Of a stretch of 64,000 nt of DNA, positions 25,851 to 38,479 are shown piece by piece. The notes beneath the pieces are model-generated. The model worked only from the letters and a program-made list of their open reading frames with translations. It had not been told where the DNA came from and ran no database searches. The position numbers and the translations under genes were made by a program. Within the stretch, counting starts at the first letter, position 1. Each line of letters starts with the position of its first letter. The DNA is from Gorsachius magnificus. Taxonomy: Eukaryota > Chordata > Aves > Pelecaniformes > Ardeidae. Where the stretch lies: the NCBI GenBank assembly GCA_034008185.1, contig CM067081.1, positions 147,404,258-147,468,257 on the forward strand. Reading direction: 5' to 3'.

Positions 25851-26214
25851 GCAAAGCATGAACATTCTGACCAAGCAATTTACATTGATTTACAAGTATA
25901 ATTTATAAATCTATGGGTTCATACATCAGGATTTTGGATTAGCTTAAATAATGTGTATAAATACATTTTCACTTTATTTGTTAATGTATTGCAAATGAGG
26001 ATATAAATCTGACATGAACACAAGTTTACCTAATTTTATTCATTTAAAATGACAATCACTCCTGTACAAATGGGTAGCAGAGGACTACAGCGCAGGCTTT
26101 GCTCTGTTCTTTAGCCCAGGGTTAAACTTGCAAACTAAATTTGAATCATTTACTTGTCTTCTAAGATATTTCCTCTTGACTGCTTTCTTACCCTAAGAAA
26201 TACATGCATTCTGA

Positions 26215-26310
26215 GGGCCAGATCCTCAGCTATAATGCAACTAGAACATCCTTCAGCTTAGTTCATCATCTTCAATAAAGTTATGCTAGTTTTCAGCTGT
26301 TGAGGATTGG
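26215..26310. repeat. Palindromic ancient MITE-like repeat (first of two)
   Basis: The element begins GGGCCAGATCCTCAGCTATA and ends with the near inverse TTTCAGCTGTTGAGGATTGG. The two arms (GATCCTCAGCT and AGCTGTTGAGGAT) pair with few mismatches. It resembles an amniote-wide hairpin repeat with GGGCCAGATCCTCAGCTGG-type ends. It touches a second, different palindromic unit. Confidence 0.6.
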
Positions 26311-26311
26311 A

Positions 26312-26382
26312 GGTGAAATCTTTGTTCCAATTAAATCAATAAGGGTTTTCCTATTGAATTCAAGGATTCAAGGATTTCATCC
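26312..26382. repeat. Palindromic ancient MITE-like repeat (second of two)
   Basis: The left arm is GGTGAAATCTTTGTTCCAAT and the right arm is CAAGGATTCAAGGATTTCAT, its imperfect reverse complement, with ATTAAATCAATAAGGG and TATTGAATTC in the middle. It resembles another old hairpin family of amniotes (GGTGAAATCCTGGC ends). It starts one base after the first unit ends. Confidence 0.55.
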
Positions 26383-29300
26383 TTGGCCTTTCTATGTATA
26401 CACATTTTTTTAAGACTAAAGTGATATACAACAGCTCTGTATAACTTGCATGTAGCAGATCCTTTTATGGAAAGAGTAGAAAGCTCCTCAGACAGTGCAC
26501 ATCCTGTTTCCTTGCAAATAGTTTCTGAATGTTTATAAAACAAAATATAGGATGAGCTATGTCAAAGATTCATATAAATTTTCACCATTTATAAATATTT
26601 TGGACAATTTTTGGACATAAATTAACATTTAAAACTTCTTCAAGCCTATCAAGCCCGCCATAGTCTAGTTTTATATCAGCTAGCACATAGAAAATTTTTT
26701 TATTTTAAGAGTCCTTCTTGTCTGTGGTCATATTTTTGAACGAAGGGTTTCACATAAAACCAAAATGACAGTGGACATTTAACAGGAAAGGACTGAAGCA
26801 ATAAATGTCCAAAGAGCAGCTGGATCCTGTTTCAGCCTGCATGAGCTGTACCAAGTAACTGACAGTCTTACTGCCTTTTCGTTTTACACAGAACTACAGT
26901 AAAAAAGTGGTATATTCTGGAAGCTATTCCATGTGGAATGTAACTCATACTCTGGGCAGAGCGATACTTTATTTGAGCAGCAGATAGTGGATCCATAGGT
27001 GTATATTTTGAGAGAAATGTAGTTGTGGAAATTAAAGACAGAAAAATTACATATAGGACCCAGCTCCACTTAAATCCGTAACAGTTTTTCTGTCTACTTC
27101 CATGGGAGTTGGAACAGGCCCCTGGAGAGAAATCCTGGTGCCTTTTAGCTTCTTTCAGCAAAAAAATCTCCAGGACTGTACTCACAGAACATAAGCATGA
27201 CACAGACATAGAGACTTCTAAAAAGAAAGAGTGATGTATACTTAATTGTTTATCAGGTAGTATTAACTTGAAATCATTTTTTAATGTACAAAATTTCTTG
27301 TTTAATACCCTGTGTATTTTATCAATTTTATATCAATTTCCTAATTACTATGTGCCTTTCCCCCCTTCTTCTCCTGCTTATATTTTTAAGGGTGAGTAGA
27401 GTGTAGTAAGAGTAAGGACTTGATCCTGTATGACCAACACATGGAAGTCTTGCCTGAGATCCATGGGTGTTTAAGACCTATAAACATTTACACATGCTAG
27501 CACCTCCATAGATTTAAACAACCTCCCTCTCTCCCTAAATTCAACACCTGGCAGAATCAAAGCAAGCTGGAGCGAAATGGGCCCCACAAATTTTCACCTT
27601 TGTGCTTCTGCTTATATCTTATTACTTCTGCTAATTTTGTTGCAAAGCATAACGTAAACTCTGCATTCCAATGTAATATAAATGACATAATTTAATGTGA
27701 CTAAGAGATATACAGATGGCACTGCATTTCCTCTGCAGTGTGGAGAGGTCAGACAGCAATTGGCTATAACACAAACTAAGCTAATACAGAGTTACAAGCT
27801 GCCAGATCTTGGTTCCGCTTACTAACAGCCTATACTATGTGAAGTAATTGAGCATGCAGCAACTTTCGCAACTGTACTTGCAAGTGACAATGTTGGAAAA
27901 TGCCAGTGCTCCAACTTAATAAGTCTTCACATAAATAGGAAATATTTTGAAATATTTTAATGATCAAAGGTTCAGAATGAACAATCTTTTTGTTAAGTGT
28001 GCCTAGACCTACAGCTCATGTATTACAGCAGTTTAGTCTCACCTCCTTTAGGAAAAATGTAAAAATAAATCTTGAAATTAAAAATAAGCCACTTCTATTG
28101 TTCACTTTGATAGACAAAAAAGTTAACAATAATTTATGATTATGGTTTCTCTAGTTTTTGTCTGCTTTTAAGTGTTCAAAATATAACCAGTAACACTGTT
28201 ACAAAATTATCAAATTCCTAGTTTGCAATTCCCCTTTTAAATCTGATTCTGAGGAAAGTGGATTTAATAATTTTTCAGTGCAAAAAGTCTATACAAATTG
28301 AACTATGACTCCATCTACAAAGGATGCTGACTAGTTTTTTTCACTTCAGAAATGTAAAACGAGGCTTTAAAGCTGCTCCATCCATGCAGCTAAGGGATCT
28401 TCTACCTCATGACAAGCTGTCCAGCAAGACAAGTCCACGTAGAGGGAAGGAACAGTCTGACAATACAGCTGACCACACTGTACTGCTCTCCCAAGATCTT
28501 TAGCACTATAATGTGCTAGGATGTCTTTAGGAGATGCTACAAAATACAATAATAAGCAAATACTTCCCTTAACAGTATAATCAGCAGAGCAAGCATTCCC
28601 AGGGAAGGTGCAAAGACATTTTCGTCCCTATACATATGGACAGCTAGATAATTAGATATTTGTAAATCAGTTGTTCAAATCTAAAACAACTTGGTTACCT
28701 ATCTTCTACTGATTAATCATTAGTAATCACTTTCTGATCAGTAAAATCCACAAATATAAACGCATGTAAGGAATGAAGCCATCCTCTACAGACACTGAGC
28801 TTCAAGTATCCCTCTGAAGATGTGCTGGAAAAGACATCTGGGTTTGCAGCTGGGAATGAGTCTCAATCCACATGAGAGATTAATTTCTGGATCCAATTTG
28901 GAAATAAATTGTCTCTCTAATGTTCCTATACTTCAACAGAAGACTTCCAACGAGTACAGGCCCAATTATAGCAGTTCAGCTGAGATACGGTAACTTGCAA
29001 TGCCACTGCAATGTCACCACATACAGTTGTGCTCTCCATCACTATTCAGCCACTTGAACCCTATGGAGGCATGGAGTGATGATCTGAACACTGTTGCCAG
29101 TACTTGAGTTTTTGCACGAATCTTGGAACACTTAATATGTTTCTTAAATCTCCAGATCCCCAAATCAAAAGATTATTAGAGAATATAAACTTTTATTAAA
29201 AAAAGAAAAAAAGGTATTTCTAGATGCGGTTGCCTCAGAGAAAAGCTTAAAAGTTTGCATAAAACAGAAGACAGTAAAGAGTATCCAAATTAGTAATTTT

Positions 29301-30851
29301 AAAGGCAATCTCATGATTTCCTGAGGCCCGATTCATGGTTTTTTGAAGCTCTGGAACTGTCAAAATTAAAACTGACTGTAGGAAGATCTCACAATACTAA
29401 ATGACTGTGCAATAAAATGGTAGATGAAAGTGAAAGTTGATAAACACAAAATAATGCACAAAGTAAAATTGTGGTAACTATGTATACTACAATGACAAGT
29501 TCTAAACAAGCTATTACCATTACAGAAGGAGATCTTGAAGTTACCGTGTTTGCTCGGCAATGTCGGTTTAGTGATCAATGCTTGTCAGAAACCCAAACTG
29601 AACACTAGGAATGACTGAGAAAGGAATACAGATTAAAATGGAAAACCATGATCTAGACCCAGTGCAGCCACACCTTGATTACTGCTTGCAATGCTGTTTC
29701 CTTCCATGTTACGCAGTAGGATCAGATGAGACACAAGTAAGGACACCCATCATTACTGGGGTTATGAAACAGCTAATCCACAAGATTAAGTGAGGTTGAA
29801 TAAATATTGGGTCAAATTAAAATGTTTTCTGAAGAAGTTAGATGGATTCACAGTCACATTTGCAACTTCTTACACGCAATTTTGTAAACATTGACACACA
29901 CATATTGTTACTACAAAGATTTTAGATAAACACTGTCAAATACTCCCCTAATGCTTACCCAAAACACACTCTAGAGTTATGTACAATTTAGTACAGGAGT
30001 ACTTTTCATGCTCCTTTAAAAAAAGACAACCCCTTCTGCATGATTTTCCTGCTCCACCACAGCTTAGATAGTTCCAACTTTGAGTAACAGTCGGAAATAA
30101 AAATATATTTTCCAAGTCATTCAGGCAAGAAGTGTGGGCAGTGTTACGCTCCTGAAGAGTGGGTGGCAGATGAAATTCACAAGCGGAACATATGCTGCTT
30201 TCTCGAAAAGCAATGCATACTGCCCGCTTCAGCGTGCCAGACCAAAGTCCTTTTGGCACCTGGGCTACCAAACTTCACAAAGGCATTCGTGAATGCCCTT
30301 CAAGAATACAGCTGTAACAAAGCAGCACCAACAGTTCTACATCTCATATGAACCTAAGAGGGCCAGATTTTATCCTTGCCTTTCCCCAACCCTATTCACT
30401 GCCCAAACTGTCAGTCACTACAAACCAAGTAGCAAATTTGGCTTTTAGTCCTCTTTTTTTCCCCTCAATCTTGTTGGTCATTTAATACAAGACATCAAGC
30501 CTCTGCCCCTTCCAAAACTTCATTTTGCTACTGTGATCCCCTGGTGCAGCAGTTCCATCTTAAACTAGAAGCTACTTGAGCTAAATGCCAGTCTTCAATG
30601 TTTCAAATTTAGAATCTTTTTGAGGTGCTTGCTCTCAGAGTGCATTAGCTGGCTGCACCGCTTGATTAGCAATGCTCTTTCTGAGTGGTGTATTTACTCC
30701 CAGGAGCACTTTATCATTTATCATACTTATGTTCATTTCACTCTTATCCCAATCATGGCAGCTTTCATGTAAAATGTTAACAAAAAAAAAAATAAGAAAA
30801 AGAAAACAAGATTAATACCTATTTAGTACACCTTTAATATCATCTTTAATG

Positions 30852-30864
30852 CACACACACACAC
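30852..30864 (+). repeat. Short (CA)n run
   Basis: Six and a half CA units in AT-rich flanks. Confidence 0.85.
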
Positions 30865-31290
30865 TTCAGAGACAAACATGTGTTCCGCAGCTTTCTTATG
30901 TTTGGCTTTTTAATTTTCTTGATCAGAGTTATCTTACTGTAAATACTAGGCAGACCTGTGAGAAAATATAAAACAATATAGAAATCTGCACACCACTAGA
31001 GCGCCAAGAGGATCAGTGGAAATTCAGGCCAACCATCTGGTCGAACACAACGCGCCATTTCAAAAGGTCTCTCTTCAAGAATACTGCTACTGAAGTGATT
31101 TTGGGTCGTGATTTTGGATCGCAGTCATTCTGACACCCCTGTTGCAGAGATTGCCTATGTACAGGTGGGTCAGATCTCTGGAATGTAATCTCAGACAGAC
31201 ATTTTCTTTTAATCTTTTGTCTTACAGGAACAATTGACACCATATGTTTTCATAAGAAAGTGCTTTTAGCAGGTCTTCCGTAGGTGGTAT

Positions 31291-31322
31291 GATCCTCAAG
31301 GGTGCAGATCCTCAAGGGTGCA
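31291..31322 (+). repeat. Exact 16-bp tandem duplication
   Basis: The unit GATCCTCAAGGGTGCA occurs twice head to tail with no mismatch (31,291-31,306 and 31,307-31,322). The third copy does not continue. Confidence 0.97.
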
Positions 31323-32965
31323 GCTAGAAGTGAGAGGAACCAAAATTGCTCTATGGTACAAGACACAGGAATCACAAAGCTACTTAAGCATCACAGAAGA
31401 CAACTGAGGAGAGGTACCTCTTCGTACAAGTGAGTATTTTAGAGAGTAGGTTGGAAAAATTAATAATATTAATTTCTCAGAAATTCCCCTAATGAAAAGA
31501 AAACAACACTTTTACCATCTAGAGGAAGATTCTGTTTCACTATCCTGAGTCCCTAAGAGAAACTTTTAATTTAAAAACTTCTCATTGCTTAAGTTCTCAA
31601 GCTTACTTATTATTTCAAATCTGAGCTTTCCAGAGTTGTCTCTTCTTGTGCTCTGGGCTGGCAGGTTGTTGGAATACTATAATAACGAATTATCTTTCAT
31701 TTACAGCTATCTAATTATGTAAGTCACCAAGTTACATTTCAGATTCCTGACTTACTACAGCTAGCTTCAACAAAAACTGTGTATCTTACTATCTAAAATA
31801 ATGTTGCGCATAAGTATTTTTTATATATAAGAAAAACAGAACAAGCACTCAGAAAATGGCAGGGAGATGGGTACAAAATAGCTGTTCTAGGGCTGTGGTT
31901 TTTTTAAGTTCTGTGAAACGTAAAGGGCTAAACTAATCAAAGTAGACTGAGAAAAATTTGCCATAGAAGGGGAGCCCTGTGCTTAGGAGAGTTAACAGAG
32001 CCCACAAAACGGCAGTTCTGTGGTTGCAATAATCACTACAATGTTCCAGCAACCATTGCCAAAGTGGTGCTTCGGAGTAAACTTGGCTAAAGCATTTACC
32101 CTTTTCTGGTTAATTCCAGCTGCTTCAAAAGTTGTTGAGGAACTTCATCAGAAAAGAGGTTTTAAAAAGAGGTTAAGACAAGAATCACACAGTTTCCTCT
32201 TCAAAGGACGGCTGTTATAGAAAAGGACAGAAAATAGGATATTAGGCCCATTTCATGGGCCCGCAAAATTATGTTCCATATTGTCAAAGGGCAGAAATCA
32301 CCACAATTCCATGCAAAATCCATCACAGTGTGTACACCAGTTATACCCCTTCAAGTCAGTGGAAAATCATAACTAATATCTCTACTAAGATATGACCTGC
32401 ACTATGGAAGAAATTGTATTTTCATTCCACTTTATAATTCTCTTCTGCTTTGTTTTAGACATTGTCATATCCCCTCCAATCAACTGCTCTCCAAAGTTTG
32501 CTTGGCTCATTTATTTTCCATCCTCCCAATCTTTCTTCCAGTCCTGAGGTCTATCTTATGGTAAGTTTTGCTGCTACTGAACGGAAAACACAAAATGTGG
32601 ATCTTGAGCCATACAGAGAAGTTACTCAGAAATAAAAATACCTATCACGATTTACACCACCTGAAAGATCTTGTTTTGTTTTAGAATAGACTTCAACTTT
32701 CAAGTTCAGAATTTTATATATATATTAATGATCTAATATCTTAAAAATTATTAATAATATATCTACTAAACTATTAGGTACTTTTATGTAAGGCTATTAA
32801 CAGTTATTTTTATACATGCACAAGATTGTTATGCCACACAAAAGACAATATTTTATCAATTACGCACCTTAATATTTTAATGTAGAAATCAGACACTATG
32901 TGGCAGTATAATAGAAGATAATGCAACAAGGTCACAAAAATACCTAGAAACTTCTACCTAGTCGG

Positions 32966-32986
32966 AAAAAAAAAAAAAAAAAAAAA
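32966..32986 (+). repeat. Poly(A) tract, 21 A
   Basis: An uninterrupted run of A follows CCTAGTCGG. No retroposed sequence is recognised on its 5' side. Confidence 0.95.
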
Positions 32987-33484
32987 GTATATTTCTGCTC
33001 TCAGAAATATTTCTCAATAAAATTTAATTCACTGCAGAAAAAAATTATCATTTTGTTTTTAAAAAAGAAATGTTTTGATATTTTTCTAACAGCAAGAAAA
33101 AAAACCCCTTCTGATCTCTGATTATTTAAATCTGTTGAATTCTGAGACATCAGATATAGTTCAAGAATTTACATGACAATGGTTTGGCCAATGAAATGAG
33201 AGAAGGACTACAGGTCATACCAAAATGAATATTAAAAGTGTATCTACTATGCAAAATTCAGTGTATCGGGTCTTGATCACTCCATATTCACAATCACAGT
33301 GCTCTGGATTGTCTACATCCGTAATTTCATTCTGTCTATTATGAAAAAAGCAAATAATCCTCATCTGGCTTCAGACTTAAAACATCCTCGCAAAAAACCA
33401 CAAGGGACCAAGGCAAAAATGTTAACGAAGATCAATAGGAACCAAACACCAAAATACATCTGAAAATATGGACCAGAGGTATGT

Positions 33485-33580
33485 GACCCATAAGTGCTTA
33501 TGGGAATTTTCAAAATCAGCCCAGTAGCTTAACTGCCATTGCAGTGGCTAAATTTGAACATTTAAAAATGTAGCCTTAAC
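33485..33580. repeat. Ancient amniote repeat with palindromic tendency
   Basis: CATAAGTGCTTATGGGAATT then TTCAAAATCAGCCCAGTAGC, followed by TTAACTGCCATTGCAGTGGC, matches in order an old bird/turtle repeat (AAGTGCCTATGGGAATTTTC ... TTAGGTGCCTAACTCCCATTG). The right side partly complements the left. A diverged copy. Confidence 0.5.
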
Positions 33581-36500
33581 TGATTAATCGCTGTAGTAAA
33601 AGTAGGAGAAGAGCAGAGAACTGAACCTGAATGTCCAAAAGCCTATACACAAAAACCCGAACCTTACTTTTCTCCAAAATGAGTATGAAACTTGGCTTTT
33701 GCCTGGTCTGCCTCTAGTATTTATTAATGACTCAAACAAAAAACCGATGAAAGTAGTTAAATTTGACAATGGTTCAATTTAAAATGATTGTTAGTTGTGG
33801 GAAATTTCAGTTCTGACTCTGAAGGGAAAGTAAAGAGGAGATGAAGCTTGGCAAGCTGACGGTTGCTGGCCAAAACAAATCTACGTTCACACACTGATGG
33901 TCCATGAATGAGGTTCTTGGACAACGGATATGGCTGAAACCTCTGAGGAAGACGCTGGGGAATTGATTTGAATGCCATAATGAGTATATCGGCCCAGTTC
34001 TTTCAGCAGTTAAAAATAAAGTTAGAAGAAAGAGCAATCAAGAAACTTTAATGATAATATAAGACAATGGGTTTAGTTCAGTTTTGGTTTTGTCAGTTAA
34101 AGAGTTGGAAAAAAAAGAATAAAATAGGGCAAACCATGGTAGCTGAACATAAATGAATCCTCCATTTAAATGTAATTTCTTTTTTCCTCAGACATGTTTC
34201 TTGCTCAAAATGATTTTCCCAATAATTCTGGCAAATCTCGATCTCTAGATTAGTCACAATGAGTATGTTATGCACACTCAAAATGAGAAGTCAGAGGACA
34301 CAGAGGCCAGATTTTTGCTGAAAATTTTCACGTCACCAACTTTACAATTTGCTGTTAAAGAGTATTTTCTACTATTTACCCATGTTTTGCTGTTTCCATG
34401 AAATTTCTGGCCATCAAATGAATGGAGTCACATGGATATTTATTGAATGCTAGCACAGAGAAAGTGAAGTTTAAAAAACCTAATTAAAAAGTTGGGGAGG
34501 GATGAATAAGGTACCCCAAATTCACAGGATTACAATGTGTACATCAGTCTCTTCACTCTCCCTCCTCCCCTCAGTACTCAGAAGGACTTTTAGGACCACT
34601 CAGAATGTAAGAGCTATCAAAACAGATCACATATAAAATACTGTTTTGCAGTCATACTCAGCTGTTGAAAATTACTGGCACAAGAATCAAGTTATGGCTC
34701 CATTTAAAGCAATGTTTGATGATTTTATAGTTGCTAATAGCGCACTCGGAGCTTTTTGTAAATTTTCTTGACTAACTATTTGTATGGTCTTAGTTCTGCA
34801 GTAAGCTCATATGGACCTAATAGAGACAGCAAGAATTTCGCAGGTTGAACTGTTCAGATGAGGTCATTTGCTCAAGATGTTTCAAATTTTGCAAGAACAG
34901 ATGATCTTATGAGATGATTCCATTACAGAGGTCAAAAGTCCCATGAGAAGGACAATAGGAAATACCTTTCTTTCTTTGTCCCTAAAATGCTATGCAAAAG
35001 TATGCAATAATGTGGAAGAAGCCAAGGCAGGAAAAAGGTAAGCAGAAGAACTTGTCTTCCCTTTAATTTCTCCCCACATCTCTTATGCTTGCTATATAAC
35101 ACTGCTGCAATTTCTCAATGGAAAGGCTTCATCTTTCTTTACAAATTGCTTTGGAATTCCTGTGGCATTAAAAAAAATACACAAGAAGTCTGTAAGGGAG
35201 GGAGCATATGGAACAGGGTGGGTTGCAACTCATGGGAAGGAGGTTCCATGTGTACATTGTGCTTTTCAGGGAATGACACAAAACTCATTTTGATTTTGTG
35301 GATCGGTTAAAAACTGAATTCAGTCAGCTCCTGGATCTGAGGTTTCCAGCACTATCTACAGAGGGAAAAAGAAAAATTTTTTTCTCCAGGTTAATAAATC
35401 AATCAATTTATGCAGTACAATATGTGCAGAAAAGGAATTTTCTTCTGAATGATCAAAGTGTTGGCCAATGTTATGGCCAGAGGCCAAACTAGACTGAAGA
35501 TGGTTTGCTCCATTATGCCTACTGCTGTATTCTTATCTTGGAATGACAGCAATTACTCTATGTATTTTTAACTGTATTCTTCCATTATGGCAATAAATGG
35601 TTATTTAAATGCCATCAGTTTCAAATTACTCCGCTGGAAAATACAGCAGGGAAAAGTATCAAAGACAAAGAACTTTTAAATAAATCTCATCTCCCCACCT
35701 GCCATATGAAGCAATTTCTATGCCAGGTGGCAGATGTTTATGATGGTGCTGAAAACAAGTAAAAATTAAATGGATCTCAAAACTTAATTGTTTTTTTAGT
35801 GTAAAGGGCTCTCAATTAAAGGGAATTTTATTTTATTTTTTGGTTAGAGATCCTATCAGAAATGACCTAAAAACCCAAAGCTCTTTAACATAAAAGAGAT
35901 GATAGAGAGATCAGAATCACAAGCATTAAAAGAGAATCTTCTTTCAATGTAATTTGCTATATATCTCATAATCGGGCTATCATGACAGAGAACTCTTCAT
36001 CCTTTCAATATAACACTTAGACAGTACATGTGGAATATTCTTGATGCATGACATTTTCTATAGGTTATAGATCAATCAGGCATGTTTTTCTCAGATTTTC
36101 TACAAGAAATATATTAGCAGTAGAACACCATATTCAAAAATGCCTTTTGAAAACTGGGTATGTATCTGATTATCAATTTTACAAGTGATCTTATAGTTTA
36201 TAAAATACTTAAGTCCTCTTCTAATTAGTATAATTTCTTATCTGAAGAACTGTAATTTCCACAAGACAGTTTTCACTGTCTTCCACAACATTTTTCTTGC
36301 TGATGTCTCCTAAATAAAGATCATCTATGTCTTTTTTTAGGGTGCTTTACATTTGTAAACATGTTGCTATACTTGAAGGTGACCACTCAGATTAAGTCTT
36401 TTATGAATCAATGCCAGATCTTACATTGGTCTGTCTCTGCTCTATGTCAGAAACTGGTATAGAAATTGTATGCAAGTAGCATGTATTTTTGTTCCACACA

Positions 36501-38479
36501 AATTCCCCAGGATAACAACACTGCCTCAGCTGAAGGAATGACAAAGGATTTATGCATTCTTCTTTTATTCATCCTCTGCATGAGTTTCTATAAAGTAGAT
36601 GTGGGCCTGAGTAAGAACCTCACATAAACCATATCAGTTGAACTGCTGAATGAGAGAGGAACTCCAAGAGCTGGATCACAGTACACATGCATTAATTTGA
36701 ATCCTTGAGAAACCAGGATCTAGGGAAAAAACAGTTTACCATCTCAGTGAGGATGTGACATATAGTGGCAGAAACCTGGAGAAAATAAATTCCTGAGAAG
36801 GCAGCAAAAATATCATGAAGTACTTTTACATCTGTAGGACAAGACAAAATATTTGTTTGTGTTGTTATAGCTGCAAAAGACCAGTTGAACTGTCCTATAC
36901 TAAAAAAACAGTTTATATCAAAATTCATGAGTATATTTCTAGAAAAGGGCTGTGTGTGCTCTTCACTGTAGGATGCCTGCACCCTTTAGGATGCCTGGTC
37001 TCACTGATCTGCAGTCCTAGGCTGCAAAAGCTGATCTTCTGCTAAATTTTAAGGAATAAGCCTTTACTGCAGACATAGTTGTGACAGCTCTGCATAGATA
37101 TATGTTAGGCATTTGGACTGTGGAGTGTTTATAAGACCACAAATTCTCTAGTACTGAGGTGCTGAAATGATATTTTGTGTTCTACAAGGGGTATTCAAGT
37201 CAAGGAGTATGTAAGGGTGGTTGGTAATCCAGCGCTGCTGCTCTCAGTGCTGCTATGTAACATCATCAGAGTTGATGGCATTACCCCTCTTCAAAAGTAT
37301 GTGAATCCTTTCACTAGGAGAGAGATCTTTTGCTCTTGAAAAGTAATTATATCTAATGGCAATGGCTCTCACCAGTGTCTAAACTAGGCCCGGTATACTG
37401 CTAGTGGCTTTCACTTCTTCATGAATGAGTTGCCAGTAGGATTGTCTGGGATAGTATGAAAGCAACAGCCCCTTAGGTAGTAAAGAGGTATAAATGTAAA
37501 TAATTTATGAACATAAAGTGCTATAATTATGGCTCTTCTACAATCATTTTGATGAATACAAAGATGGCACTCTCCCAAATCCAAGTTTACTCAATTAAAA
37601 CTACTCAGTTAGCACAATACCACTGCCAAACAAGTCAACCAATATTGATTCATTGCTCATTTAAAACCTAGTATGGAGGGAAGGGAGACAGGCTGCACTG
37701 TAGCTAGAGCTTCGAGGTACTACAGTAAAGACGACTGCAATGAGTTAAAGTCATGACAAACTAAGATAGCACATACAGTGAAAGCAGACATAAAGCACTT
37801 GGAAGACTTAGTCAAAGATATTTCTGTGTTTCCAGCTATGCCATGCTTCAAACAGTCCAGTTTGTGCATCTTTCCAAAATTTTGAGTCACTTTTGAATCA
37901 CAGGAAAAAACTGTTTCACACAATCCAGACAGTTCTATTATCCATCTTACCAACCCCTTCTGTGTTGTTCCTACTGTCTATTTTGTGCAAGAACAACCAG
38001 CCCTTCTCTAGTCACTGTGGCAATGCCACAGAGGTACAGGAAACTCGAAGCAGGGGAGGGTGTTTAGGAGGCTGACCACTAAACTCCACTTGGAATTTCC
38101 AAATACATATAAATTACAAAAGCAGTATGTGTCTGTGTTCTTGTTTGAGACATGACCTTTTGTCTGAAACCCACTAATAGTGAACATATGTCACAGTAGA
38201 AAACTCTTTGGCACCCAAGTTATTTCAGTGCATCACAGTTAAGAAATTGTAATTCCAGTTACATAGTTCCTCTGCTCATAATAAAGCAAATCTGTCGCAG
38301 AAAAATATAATCTTTCTTTCCCATAAAAAGACTCATAGCTGAAGCATATAAGATTATCATTATGCAAGCTCATTAGGCGTACACAAGCTATACTTTTCCC
38401 TGTACAACTGAAATTCATTGATAAAACAATGAAGTGAGCTAACACCCCTCCTAAATAAAGTTTCACCAGTAGCACTGTA
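33581..38479. other. Intergenic DNA, no gene recognised
   Basis: Unique AT-rich sequence containing the E-box cluster at 35,696. AGGATGCCTG occurs twice within 30 bp near 36,970. No repeat family or exon is recognised. Confidence 0.6.
35696..35736. promoter_or_regulatory. Cluster of four E-boxes
   Basis: CACCTG (35,696-35,701), CATATG (35,703-35,708), CAGGTG (35,724-35,729) and CAGATG (35,731-35,736) lie within 41 bp. Binding by bHLH or ZEB/SNAI-type factors is possible. The flanks (GTATCAAAGACAAAGAACTT upstream, AAATTAAATGG downstream) add TCF- and homeodomain-like words. Function is not demonstrated. Confidence 0.35.

Larger units (their letters stand above)
26383..33484. other. Intergenic DNA, no gene recognised
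   Basis: AT-rich unique DNA with the (CA)n run, the 16-bp duplication and the 21-A run listed separately. The minus-strand open frame at 26,868-27,209 has no recognisable domain. A short TATATATA run lies at about 32,714-32,724. No exon is seen. Confidence 0.6.

Noticed and set aside
26868..27209. 113-codon open frame (minus)
   Set aside because: Cysteine- and serine-rich by chance, with no signal peptide pattern or family match that holds up.
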